Below, one piece after another: positions 34,532-41,434 of a DNA stretch of 42,831 nt. Position numbers and translations under genes: made by a program. Within the stretch, counting starts at the first letter, position 1; each line of letters starts with the position of its first letter. Where the stretch lies: assembly GCA_927405585.1 (NCBI GenBank), contig CAKMJS010000107.1, positions 1 through 42,831 of the forward strand, in the 5' to 3' direction. The notes under the pieces were generated by a model. The model did no database searches. It was given only the letters and a program-made list of their open reading frames with translations, and had not been told where the DNA came from. This DNA comes from an uncultured Desulfosporosinus sp. GTDB taxonomy: Bacteria; Bacillota; Desulfitobacteriia; Desulfitobacteriales; Desulfitobacteriaceae.

Positions 34532-35491
34532 GTGAAGAATCTATACGCAGCCTGTACTGTGCTTTTAACCACCTGCTCGAATTGCCAAAAAGATGAAAAC
34601 ATATTGTTTGTAACCGACGACACGAGTTTTGAAGTGACTCGTTATATGTGGGAGGCTGCCCAAGAGTTTAAATGCAAGAGCATCGTGATGATGAGCGATC
34701 GTACTATGCATGGGCAAGAACCAACTAAAATTGTTGCGGCTGCTATGGAGAGCGCAGATGTGATTTTCGGCATAACAACCTTCTCCTTGTTTCATACTGA
34801 GGCAAGAAGAAATGCCATTGCCAAGGGTGCTAGATTTATTAATATGGTGGATTATAAAGTCAGTATGTTGGAAAAGGGCGGACTTTATGTAGATTTCATT
34901 GAACAAGGTAAAGTATTAGAAAAAGTTGCCGAGCAAATGGTTGGTGAGACTATACGAATCACGACAGCTAAGGGCACGGATGTAACTGCGAAAATTACAG
35001 GAAGACCAGCTCTACCTCAGTATGCAAGAAGTTTGGAGAAAGGAACCATTTCATCTCCTCCGGACATTGAATGTGCTATTGGACCCTTGGAAGATACATC
35101 TAATGGAGTAGTTGTTGTAGACGGTAGTATCCCTCACCCTGAATTAGGTCTATTAACTGACCCAATAAGACTGATACTGGAAAATGGCAAAATAGTCGAT
35201 ATAAGTGGCGGCAAACAGGCCCAAATACTTGCGAAAATCATGAAGGACTTTAAGGATCCTAACGCTTATTATTTGGGCGAAATAGGAATAGGCTTAAATC
35301 CTATGTGTTCTTTAAACGGACGTATGCTGGAAGATGAAGGGTGCATGGGAACTGTGCATTTCGGATTTGGAAGCAATACTTCTTTCTCCGGGATCATTGA
35401 AAGCAAATTTCATTTAGATATGGTTTTTGTCGCTCCAACGGTCACTGTCGATGGGAATATTATTTTAGATAGTGGTAAATTACCTTTATAA
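34532..35491 (+). CDS. M29-like aminopeptidase/NicX-family metalloenzyme
   Basis: 319 residues, related to the leucyl-aminopeptidase-T-like family that also contains the 2,5-dihydroxypyridine dioxygenase NicX. IGEIGIGLNP, MLEDEGCMGTVHFGFGSN and KFHLDMVF (His-x-Asp) give the Glu, His and Asp residues expected to hold a metal. The N-terminal CSNCQKDENILFVTDD is more variable. GTG at 34532 follows AAAGGGG by eight bases. It comes 80 bases after the permease and ends before the perfect palindrome. Peptidase activity is uncertain, and an oxygenase would be odd in an anaerobe; a hydrolase acting on an amide-linked substrate is one option. Confidence 0.7.
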   Translation: MKNLYAACTVLLTTCSNCQKDENILFVTDDTSFEVTRYMWEAAQEFKCKSIVMMSDRTMHGQEPTKIVAAAMESADVIFGITTFSLFHTEARRNAIAKGARFINMVDYKVSMLEKGGLYVDFIEQGKVLEKVAEQMVGETIRITTAKGTDVTAKITGRPALPQYARSLEKGTISSPPDIECAIGPLEDTSNGVVVVDGSIPHPELGLLTDPIRLILENGKIVDISGGKQAQILAKIMKDFKDPNAYYLGEIGIGLNPMCSLNGRMLEDEGCMGTVHFGFGSNTSFSGIIESKFHLDMVFVAPTVTVDGNIILDSGKLPL

Positions 35492-35515
35492 TAAGAACTA
35501 AATGAAGATTGTCCC

Positions 35516-35565
35516 TTCGAAAGAGTATAACCCCGCAATCGATTGCGGGGTTATACTCTTTCGAA
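35516..35565. terminator. Perfect 50-base palindrome, terminator-like
   Basis: Bases 35516-35540 and 35541-35565 are exact reverse complements with no spacer. The core CCCCGCAATC/GATTGCGGGG is flanked by AAGAGTATAA/TTATACTCTT. It follows the last gene of the catabolic group. It lacks a classic T run but would form a very stable RNA hairpin. Confidence 0.85.
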
Positions 35566-35715
35566 TATTTCTTCACGGACAACATTCGTTCCATATTCTA
35601 ATCTTTCTAGGCTGCATATATTGTATAAAATCAATTATTGGAACAATGGAACGGAATGTAAGTACAGTTACTTAGAGAAATTAAATAATAAATAGTAAAG
35701 AGGGCAGAGGGAACG

Positions 35716-36192
35716 ATGGCAGGTAAATTTAAAAAATGTAAAGCATGTGGAAAGCTAGTGGCACCTTCAGCGAAGGATTGTCCCTGTTGTGGATTGAAAT
35801 TAAAAATGGGGCTAGGAAAGAAAACACTTATCGGTGTTGTAGCACTCGTTGTATTACGAATGATTAGTTCAGTTTCCAAGAGTGGTAGCACTTCTACCGC
35901 AAAGATTAGAAGTCTAGCACCCTCTCCATTATCGGCTACTCAAGCCATTAACGTAACCTCCTCGGATTCTAAACTCTTAGATAAAGAAAAACGTGAAGTT
36001 GTCGTCCTGACGGGGGAAACAGTAGGTTTGGATAAGGCTGGGGGAAAATCGTTTTCCTATCTAACAGTCAATCCGGGCAAGACCGTTATAGGATATCTGT
36101 TATATGACGTATCGAAAGGTCTGAGTAGATTTACAATGGAAGCAAGTCAATGTGTTACAGGCATTCCAACAAGATTAATTAGGCAATCGTAG
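35716..36192 (+). CDS. Zinc-ribbon membrane protein, unknown function
   Basis: 158 residues. An N-terminal zinc ribbon (CKACG at residues 8-12, CPCCG at 22-26) is followed by a basic stretch and one membrane segment (TLIGVVALVVLRMISSV, about 37-53), then a Ser/Thr-rich outer linker and a small domain with SFSYLTVNPGKTVIGYLLYDV. The layout (cytoplasmic zinc ribbon, one span, outer domain) is common in Firmicutes sensors and envelope proteins. ATG at 35716 has AGAGGG upstream, and a terminator follows. I do not recognise the C-terminal domain. Confidence 0.75.
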   Translation: MAGKFKKCKACGKLVAPSAKDCPCCGLKLKMGLGKKTLIGVVALVVLRMISSVSKSGSTSTAKIRSLAPSPLSATQAINVTSSDSKLLDKEKREVVVLTGETVGLDKAGGKSFSYLTVNPGKTVIGYLLYDVSKGLSRFTMEASQCVTGIPTRLIRQS

Positions 36193-36214
36193 AGAAGCTC
36201 CTTCCTGGTTTTTT

Positions 36215-36245
36215 AGCTCCCATCCAAACGGTGGGGGCTTTTTTC
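36215..36245 (+). terminator. Terminator after zinc-ribbon gene
   Basis: AGCTCCCATCC pairs imperfectly (G-U pairs) with GGTGGGGGCT around AAAC, followed by six T residues. Confidence 0.7.
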
Positions 36246-36426
36246 TATATTTGACATAATAAGCCTTCACATTTTCGACATATAAAGGTCACTGAATGGT
36301 AACAAGTTTATATTAGTATCATAGCAACAGATAATTATTAAATATTAATTGAACATTGATAGGTGATGTGCCGAAAATAATTCATAATAAATTTGAAGGT
36401 GGTGATGCGTATGGTTGTACTAATTA

Positions 36427-36449
36427 TTAAATGTGAAAATCACGTTTAA
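36427..36449. promoter_or_regulatory. Inverted repeat upstream of the VEA-repeat gene
   Basis: TTAAATGTGA-AAA-TCACGTTTAA, nine of ten pairs matched, 46 bases before the start codon. It overlaps the end of a 14-residue frame (36405-36449) that has a GGTGG ribosome-like site. The rest of the 300-base gap is AT-rich and holds nothing else I can name. Confidence 0.4.
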
Positions 36450-36494
36450 TATATTAGTTAAAATAAATAATTAAATTTGAAAGAGGTAATTAAT

Positions 36495-38018
36495 ATGAGG
36501 AAAAATACAAAAACAAAATCAATCGTTATAGCTACAGCTCTAGTAACACTTTTATCGGGCACAACTGTATTAGCAAATACGAATAGCAGTAATGCAGAAC
36601 AAGCACAAAAGTGTTATCAAAATCAAACATACGAAACTCAGAGTTGGTTTAAAAGCCATTTAGATAGTCTTGTAAGTTCAGGCACACTTACGCTGGATCA
36701 AGTAGACACTATTCAAAGTGCGGTACCAAAAATCGGCTCAGATAAAGGTCAATTCAATAGAGGACATCATTACGGGCAATACCAAACACTTCTGAAAGAT
36801 CTAGTAAAAGCCGGAACGATTACTCAGGCCCAAGCAGATGCTATTCAAGGATTAATTAAACCAGGTAAAGAAGCCCCTGCACAAGTGGACGTTAAAACCG
36901 TTCTGGACGGTCTAGTAAAAGCCGGTACAATTACCCAGGCGCAAGCAGATGCTATTCAAATTGGAATTAAGCCAGCAGTAGAAGCAGTAGAAGCCGTGGA
37001 AGCAGTAGAAGCCGTTGAGGCAGTAGAAGCTATCGAAGCAGTAGAAGCTGTCGAAGCAGTAGAGGCTGTTGAGGCAGTAGAAGCAGTCGAAGCAGTCGAA
37101 GCAGTAGAGGCTGTCGAAGCTGTTGAAGCAGTAGAAGCAGTAGAAGCCGTTGAAGCAGTAGAAGCAGTAGAAGCCGTTGAGGCAGTAGAAGCCGTTGAGG
37201 CAGTAGAAGCCGTTGAGGCAGTAGAAGCCGTTGAAGCAGTAGAAGCCGTCGAAGCCGTCGAAGCAGTTGAGGCAGTCGAAGCTGTTGAGGCAGTAGAAGC
37301 TATCGAAGCCACACCAACTACGCCAGCAGTAGAAGCAGTAGAAGCCGTTGAGGCAGTAGAAGCCGTTGAAGCAGTAGAAGCTGTTGAAGCAGTCGAAGCT
37401 GTCGAAGCAGTAGAAGCCGTTGAAGCAGTAGAAGCCGTTGAAGCAGTAGAAGCCGTTGAGGCAGTAGAAGCAGTAGAAGCCGTAGAAGCAGTAGAAGCCG
37501 TAGAAGCAGTAGAAGCTGTAGAAGCAGTAGAAGCCGTAGAAGCCGTAGAAGCAGTAGAAGCAGTAGAAGCTGTCGAAGCTGTAGAAGCTATCGAAGCTGT
37601 AGAGGCAGTTGAAGCTATGCCAGCTGTAGATATTAAAACCGTTCTGAATGACCTAGTAAAAGCCGGTACAATTACTGAAGCTCAAAAAGACGCCATTAGA
37701 AGTGCGCTTAATCCAGCTAAAGAAGGTACCCCAGTAGTAACCCCGACTACGCCAGTCGAAGAAGCTACACCAGTAGTAACCCCGACTACGCCAGTCGAAG
37801 AAGCTACACCAGTAGTAACCCCGACTACGCCAGTCGAAGAAGCTACACCAGTAGAAACCCCGACTACGCCAGTCGAAGAAGCTACACCAGTAGTAACCCC
37901 GACTACGCCAGTTGAAGAAGCCGTCCAAGCAAGAGGTTTTTTTAACACCATTCTTGATGGACTAGTAAGAGTCGGTGTGATTACCCAAGCTCAACTAGAT
38001 GGCTTTCGAGGCATTTAA
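36495..38018 (+). CDS. Secreted repeat protein with (V/I)EA tract
   Basis: 507-residue probable cell-surface or secreted protein. A signal peptide (MRKNTKTKSIVIATALVTLL, cleavage near VLANTNS) is followed by three copies of a ~25-residue helical module (LLKDLVKAGTITQAQADAIQ). Then come 37 and 32 (V/I)EA triplets split by TPTTPA, a fourth module, five 13-residue ATPVVTPTTPVEE repeats, and a fifth module at the very end. ATG at 36495 has AGAGG eight bases before; six further codons upstream lack a site. No sorting signal or membrane anchor is visible. I do not recognise a family; the modules resemble short helix-turn-helix segments found in clostridial spore or surface proteins. Confidence 0.85.
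   Translation: MRKNTKTKSIVIATALVTLLSGTTVLANTNSSNAEQAQKCYQNQTYETQSWFKSHLDSLVSSGTLTLDQVDTIQSAVPKIGSDKGQFNRGHHYGQYQTLLKDLVKAGTITQAQADAIQGLIKPGKEAPAQVDVKTVLDGLVKAGTITQAQADAIQIGIKPAVEAVEAVEAVEAVEAVEAIEAVEAVEAVEAVEAVEAVEAVEAVEAVEAVEAVEAVEAVEAVEAVEAVEAVEAVEAVEAVEAVEAVEAVEAVEAVEAVEAVEAVEAVEAIEATPTTPAVEAVEAVEAVEAVEAVEAVEAVEAVEAVEAVEAVEAVEAVEAVEAVEAVEAVEAVEAVEAVEAVEAVEAVEAVEAVEAVEAVEAVEAIEAVEAVEAMPAVDIKTVLNDLVKAGTITEAQKDAIRSALNPAKEGTPVVTPTTPVEEATPVVTPTTPVEEATPVVTPTTPVEEATPVETPTTPVEEATPVVTPTTPVEEAVQARGFFNTILDGLVRVGVITQAQLDGFRGI
36978..37310 (+). repeat. First (V/I)EA tract, 37 triplets
   Basis: 333 bases of GTN-GAR-GCN triplets with mixed third positions (GTA, GTT, GTC, GTG; GAA, GAG; GCA, GCC, GCT), so the peptide is conserved better than the DNA. 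Confidence 0.95.
37329..37616 (+). repeat. Second (V/I)EA tract, 32 triplets
   Basis: 288 bases, the same triplet, separated from the first tract by 18 bases encoding TPTTPA. Confidence 0.95.
37725..37919 (+). repeat. Five 39-base tandem repeats
   Basis: Each unit encodes ATPVVTPTTPVEE. The first starts with Gly, and the fourth has Glu for one Val. The units are nearly identical at DNA level, so copy number is likely to vary by slippage. Confidence 0.93.
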
Positions 38019-38079
38019 AGCCTAAGCAAGAGCTTGTTTATATATTTGACCTAGCGCTATAAGGAAAAATGAGCCGGAC

Positions 38080-38110
38080 GTCGGAACAAATACAGACGAT
38101 CGGCTCCATA
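38080..38110 (+). pseudogene. tRNA-Thr 3' remnant, candidate attR
   Basis: ATCGGCTCCATAGGAA (38099-38114) equals the end of tRNA-Thr(CGU) plus six downstream bases. Upstream, GTCGG (38080-38084) and GAC (38095-38097) match the T-stem positions, but the T loop and the rest of the tRNA are gone. Confidence 0.55.
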
Positions 38111-38114
38111 GGAA

Positions 38115-38147
38115 CCAAAGGCCCTGCAACTTGCAGGGCCTTTGGTT
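38115..38147 (+). terminator. Terminator after tRNA-Thr remnant
   Basis: CCAAAGGCCCTGCAA (38115-38129) and TTGCAGGGCCTTTGG (38131-38145) pair perfectly around one base. It is the expected tail of the original tRNA transcript if the remnant is the old integration site. Confidence 0.75.
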
Positions 38148-38253
38148 ATTTACCAGCATTTTTTCATGAAGTAGGAATTGTTCGGTGTCAATTATGCTAT
38201 AATGACTTGGTGGAAAACTCCATAGGTAAGAATGAGAATAGAGGAAGAAGAGC

Positions 38254-39150
38254 ATGTTTCAAGCACATATTGGAGAAATAGCTGCTTTAGCAACAGCAGC
38301 CTGTTGGACAATTACTGCAGTTGCCTTTGAATCTGCAGGAAAAAAGGTTGGTTCACTATCTGTTAATTTAATTAGACTTGTCATAGCCTTATTGTTAATT
38401 TCAGTCTTTAACCTATTTACTCGGGGAATGTTGTTACCCTTAGATGCGACGGGTTCAACCTGGTTTTGGTTATCCTTTTCTGGTTTAATAGGCTTTGTTA
38501 TTGGAGATCTTTTTTTATTCCAGGCCTTTGTACAAGTAGGCGCGCGCATATCAATGCTAATCATGTCAACTGTACCGCCGATTACGGCAATAACGGGTTT
38601 CATCCTTATGGGAGAAAAAATTTCATTATTAGGTTTAACTGGAATGGCCATTACCATTGGGGGAATAGCACTCGTAATCCTTACCCGTAATTCTGGGGAC
38701 AAAGTCATTACAGTAAGGCATTCGCTAAAAGGCTTAATATATGCATTTATTGGGGCATTGGGACAAGCGCTTGGGCTAGTCTTCAGTAAATTTGGAATGG
38801 GATCCTATAACGCTATTGCTGCAACTCAAATCAGAATTATTGCAGCTATTATCGGTTTTGCACTTGTGATTACTATTTCTAAAAACTGGGGCAATTTAAC
38901 TATGGCGTTAAAAGATAATAAGGCTATGAAACATATCTCGATTGGATCATTTTTTGGGCCGTTCATAGGCGTTTCACTTTCATTGATTGCTGTTCAACAT
39001 GCACCAACAGGCATAGTTTCAACAATAATGTCAATCACTCCAATCCTAATTATTCCGGTGTCAATTATCATGCTTAAAGAAAAAGTAGAGCTAAAAGAGG
39101 TTTTTGGTGCCCTAATATCGCTAGTTGGTGTATCATTATTATTCTTATAA
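38254..39150 (+). CDS. EamA/DMT-family transporter
   Basis: 298-residue membrane protein with ten hydrophobic segments arranged as two EamA repeats (about 5-140 and 158-298). AACWTITAVAFESAGKKVGSL and GFVIGDLFLFQAFVQVGARISMLI in the first half, and the second-repeat end PILIIPVSIIMLKEKVELKEVFGALISLVGVSLLF with its ...KE.. motif, fit drug/metabolite exporters. ATG at 38254 has GAGGAAGAAG upstream. It stands alone between two hairpins. The substrate is unknown; amino acids or metabolites are common for the family. Confidence 0.88.
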   Translation: MFQAHIGEIAALATAACWTITAVAFESAGKKVGSLSVNLIRLVIALLLISVFNLFTRGMLLPLDATGSTWFWLSFSGLIGFVIGDLFLFQAFVQVGARISMLIMSTVPPITAITGFILMGEKISLLGLTGMAITIGGIALVILTRNSGDKVITVRHSLKGLIYAFIGALGQALGLVFSKFGMGSYNAIAATQIRIIAAIIGFALVITISKNWGNLTMALKDNKAMKHISIGSFFGPFIGVSLSLIAVQHAPTGIVSTIMSITPILIIPVSIIMLKEKVELKEVFGALISLVGVSLLFL

Positions 39151-39155
39151 GTGCT

Positions 39156-39188
39156 GTCTCTCCTTCGTAGTGAGGAGAGGCTTTTATA
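39156..39188 (+). terminator. Terminator after DMT transporter gene
   Basis: CTCTCCT (39158-39164) / AGGAGAG (39173-39179) followed by CTTTTATAAT. Confidence 0.8.
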
Positions 39189-39288
39189 ATTGAAGGGCTA
39201 TGCTTAGCTTATGGTTAAGCTGAAGCTGAAGCCTTTTTTGTAACCTTGTCCAATACCAGTGAATACATTGGATGAAGGAGGGGTTAAT

Positions 39289-40605
39289 ATGAAAGTTTGT
39301 CTAGATCCGGGTCATGGTGGTTATGACCCAGGTGCTGTCGGAAACGGTCTGAAAGAAAAAGACCTTACCTTAGACATTTGCCTAAGACTTAAGCCATTGC
39401 TTGAGGCCAATAAGATGAGTGTCATCCTCACTCGTGACGGAGACTATGCCCCTGGGCGACTTGAGAAGGACCTAGATGGAGAACTATTGGTCCGAGTTAA
39501 GATTGCCGAAGACTTTAAAGCAGACCTCTTTGTCTCAGTCCATATTAATGCTGGCGGGGGCACGGGTACAGAGGTACTCATTCAGGGTACCGGAGGACAG
39601 GCCGAGATGGTGGCCGGAAAGGTTTTAGCTTATCTCGTTCGAGCAGGAGACTGGGTGAACCGGAATGTAAAAGTCCAGAACGTCCTAGTAATGCGCGAAA
39701 CGAGTATGCCAGCCATTCATACAGAAAATGGCTTTATCGATAATGCAATAGACGCGGCAAAGTTGAAAGACTCTAATTTTCGGCAGTTACTGGCAGTGGC
39801 CCATGCCAAAGGAATCTGTGATTATTTTGGAGTGGTATACAAGGAGCCGACCCTATCACAGCCAACGCTTAACGTTATGTATAGGGTCATTTTAGATGGT
39901 AAGCAGACCATGGCATTAAGTTACAAAGAAAATGCAATCTCGGAAGTAAAAAAAGCGGTCAATGGTGGCCAAGCAATCAAGGGCGTTGTACAGCAAACTA
40001 TAGATGGTGCTAGCGTTTTCGAGTATACAATTCCTCAGAGTGCATCGAAAACACCAATCATGGGTAAGGAAACGATCACACTTGAGCAGTGCCAGCAGTT
40101 TTTGTCTAAGCATAATCCGGATGCCAAAGATATTATTCCCTTCTATAAAATAAAAGGGGAATTGCTTGGAATCAGATGGGGTTATGCAGTGGCTCAGATG
40201 ATTAAGGAAACCGGTTACCTCAAATTCGGTGGGGCAGTATTGGCAGAGCAGAACAACTTCGCTGGAATTGGAGCCGTCGGAGGCGGGGCTCATGGCGCGA
40301 CCTTCTCTACACCGGAAGAAGGTGTGTTGGCCCATTTGGAGCATGTATATGCTTATGCTTCAATAGATCCGTTGCCAATCGGCCTTCCAAAAGTAGATCC
40401 CCGTTTTGATTTGGTTAAGAGGGGAAGCTGTCCAAACTGGGAAGAATTAAATGGTCATTGGGCGGTGCCGGGAATAGGATACGGCGAAGATGTGGTTAGG
40501 ATCTACTCGGAAATTGCTAAGGAACCAATCATTGCTGACAATAAAGAAACCTCGCTACTAAGAAAAATATTGCAGATGATATTGAATTTCTTTATGTCCC
40601 TATGA
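39289..40605 (+). CDS. N-acetylmuramoyl-L-alanine amidase with glucosaminidase domain
   Basis: 438-residue cell-wall hydrolase. Residues 1-182 are an Amidase_3 zinc domain with ligands His9 (DPGHGG), Glu24 and His85 (VSVHINAG) and catalytic Glu146 (HTENGF). Residues 195-250 form a linker domain, and about 262-400 a glucosaminidase-type (lysozyme-like) domain with GYAVAQMIKETGYLKFGG (catalytic Glu) and EQNNFAGIGAVGGGAHGATF. There is no signal peptide, as in phage endolysins that need a holin. ATG at 39289 has AAGGAGGGG upstream; ten codons before it lack a site. Two cutting activities in one enzyme and the holin nearby point to a lysis role. Confidence 0.9.
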   Translation: MKVCLDPGHGGYDPGAVGNGLKEKDLTLDICLRLKPLLEANKMSVILTRDGDYAPGRLEKDLDGELLVRVKIAEDFKADLFVSVHINAGGGTGTEVLIQGTGGQAEMVAGKVLAYLVRAGDWVNRNVKVQNVLVMRETSMPAIHTENGFIDNAIDAAKLKDSNFRQLLAVAHAKGICDYFGVVYKEPTLSQPTLNVMYRVILDGKQTMALSYKENAISEVKKAVNGGQAIKGVVQQTIDGASVFEYTIPQSASKTPIMGKETITLEQCQQFLSKHNPDAKDIIPFYKIKGELLGIRWGYAVAQMIKETGYLKFGGAVLAEQNNFAGIGAVGGGAHGATFSTPEEGVLAHLEHVYAYASIDPLPIGLPKVDPRFDLVKRGSCPNWEELNGHWAVPGIGYGEDVVRIYSEIAKEPIIADNKETSLLRKILQMILNFFMSL

Positions 40606-40631
40606 TCCTCAAGTTGTGATTAAAGAATGGC

Positions 40632-40670
40632 AACAAGCGTCAGCGATTAAAAATCGCTGACGCTTGTTTA
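40632..40670 (+). terminator. Terminator after amidase-glucosaminidase gene
   Basis: A perfect 17-base stem (40632-40648 with 40652-40668), loop AAA, short T-rich tail. Confidence 0.85.
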
Positions 40671-40816
40671 ATAGTCATTATTGGATCAAAGCGATTGTAG
40701 GGCGTTGATAATGACTCAAAATGCCCTGTGACAATAAATGGCCTGTTCGCATAGCTTATTAAGACAGAAAGAAAACTCGAATAGTAAAAGTTGCCGTAGT
40801 GAAGGGAGGAAAATGT

Positions 40817-41230
40817 ATGAACGTAAAAGAAATTAGTTTAAGTACTGTTGTCGCCTCGGTAGCAACTATCCTATGTTCGAGTTTAGGCGGGTGGGACGCA
40901 GCATTGAAAGTTCTTGTAGTGCTTATGGTCATCGATTACGTGACAGGGTTTCTCGGTGCCATTAAAAATAAACAAGTGAACAGTGAGATAATGTTTTGGG
41001 GAGGAATCCGAAAGGGTCTTATCCTTGCAGTAGTGGTGGTAGCGGTCCTGCTCGATGAAATGGTTGGTAACCAAGAGCCGATTCTTAGAACATTGGCCAT
41101 ATACTTTTACGTAGCGAGGGAAGGGATATCGGTAACAGAGAACTTAGGAATCCTCGGGGTGCCCCTGCCCCCTAGTATCAGTCGAGTGTTAACTCAACTT
41201 CAAAAGAAAGATGATCGTAATATTAAATGA
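40817..41230 (+). CDS. Phage holin, toxin-secretion/lysis family
   Basis: 137-residue holin of the Phage_holin_4/TcdE-like group (Pfam PF05105). Hydrophobic segments lie at about 9-24, 28-46 and 63-83, and WDAALKVLVVLMVIDYVTGFLGA with the later FYVAREGISVTENLGILGVPLPPSI is the family signature. ATG at 40817 has GGGAGG seven bases before; the GTG six codons upstream does not. It makes the membrane pore through which the two amidases next to it could reach the wall. Confidence 0.9.
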   Translation: MNVKEISLSTVVASVATILCSSLGGWDAALKVLVVLMVIDYVTGFLGAIKNKQVNSEIMFWGGIRKGLILAVVVVAVLLDEMVGNQEPILRTLAIYFYVAREGISVTENLGILGVPLPPSISRVLTQLQKKDDRNIK

Positions 41231-41250
41231 AGGATTACTTTTCACTTTCC

Positions 41251-41276
41251 TTCCCCTTTTAATAGGGGGATTTTTT
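41251..41276 (+). terminator. First terminator after holin
   Basis: TCCCC(T) and (A)GGGGGA around TTTAA, followed by six T residues. Confidence 0.8.
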
Positions 41277-41279
41277 CAA

Positions 41280-41323
41280 AACCACAAAGGCCTCAGCGCG
41301 CTGAGCTTTTGTGGTTTGTTTTG
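41280..41323 (+). terminator. Second terminator after holin
   Basis: AACCACAAA (41280-41288) / TTTGTGGTT (41308-41316), with an inner CTCAGC/GCTGAG stem, then TTTT-rich sequence. Confidence 0.75.
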
Positions 41324-41434
41324 GGTAGTTCCCTATTCGCCATCACTGCGCTATCTTGGGGTATTTAAGTACCAAGTCTAGAACGAGATCATATAATAGA
41401 AAAGCAGTAATTGGTAAATTAAGGGGGGTATAGC

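Noticed and set aside
36427-36449. CRP-type site TGTGA-N-TCAC
   Set aside because: The half-sites are separated by three bases instead of six, so a classical CRP dimer would not fit.
36956-37312. Minus-strand frame encoding a Thr-Ala-Ser repeat
   Set aside because: It is the reverse complement of the (V/I)EA tract; no ribosome site, and the plus-strand protein has a signal peptide.
36978-37919. Possible CRISPR array
   Set aside because: Repeats are contiguous coding triplets and 39-base tandem units with no spacers of unique sequence.
18223-38114. Active integrative element
   Set aside because: No integrase, relaxase or transposase is encoded between the repeats, so only an old or passive island can be argued.
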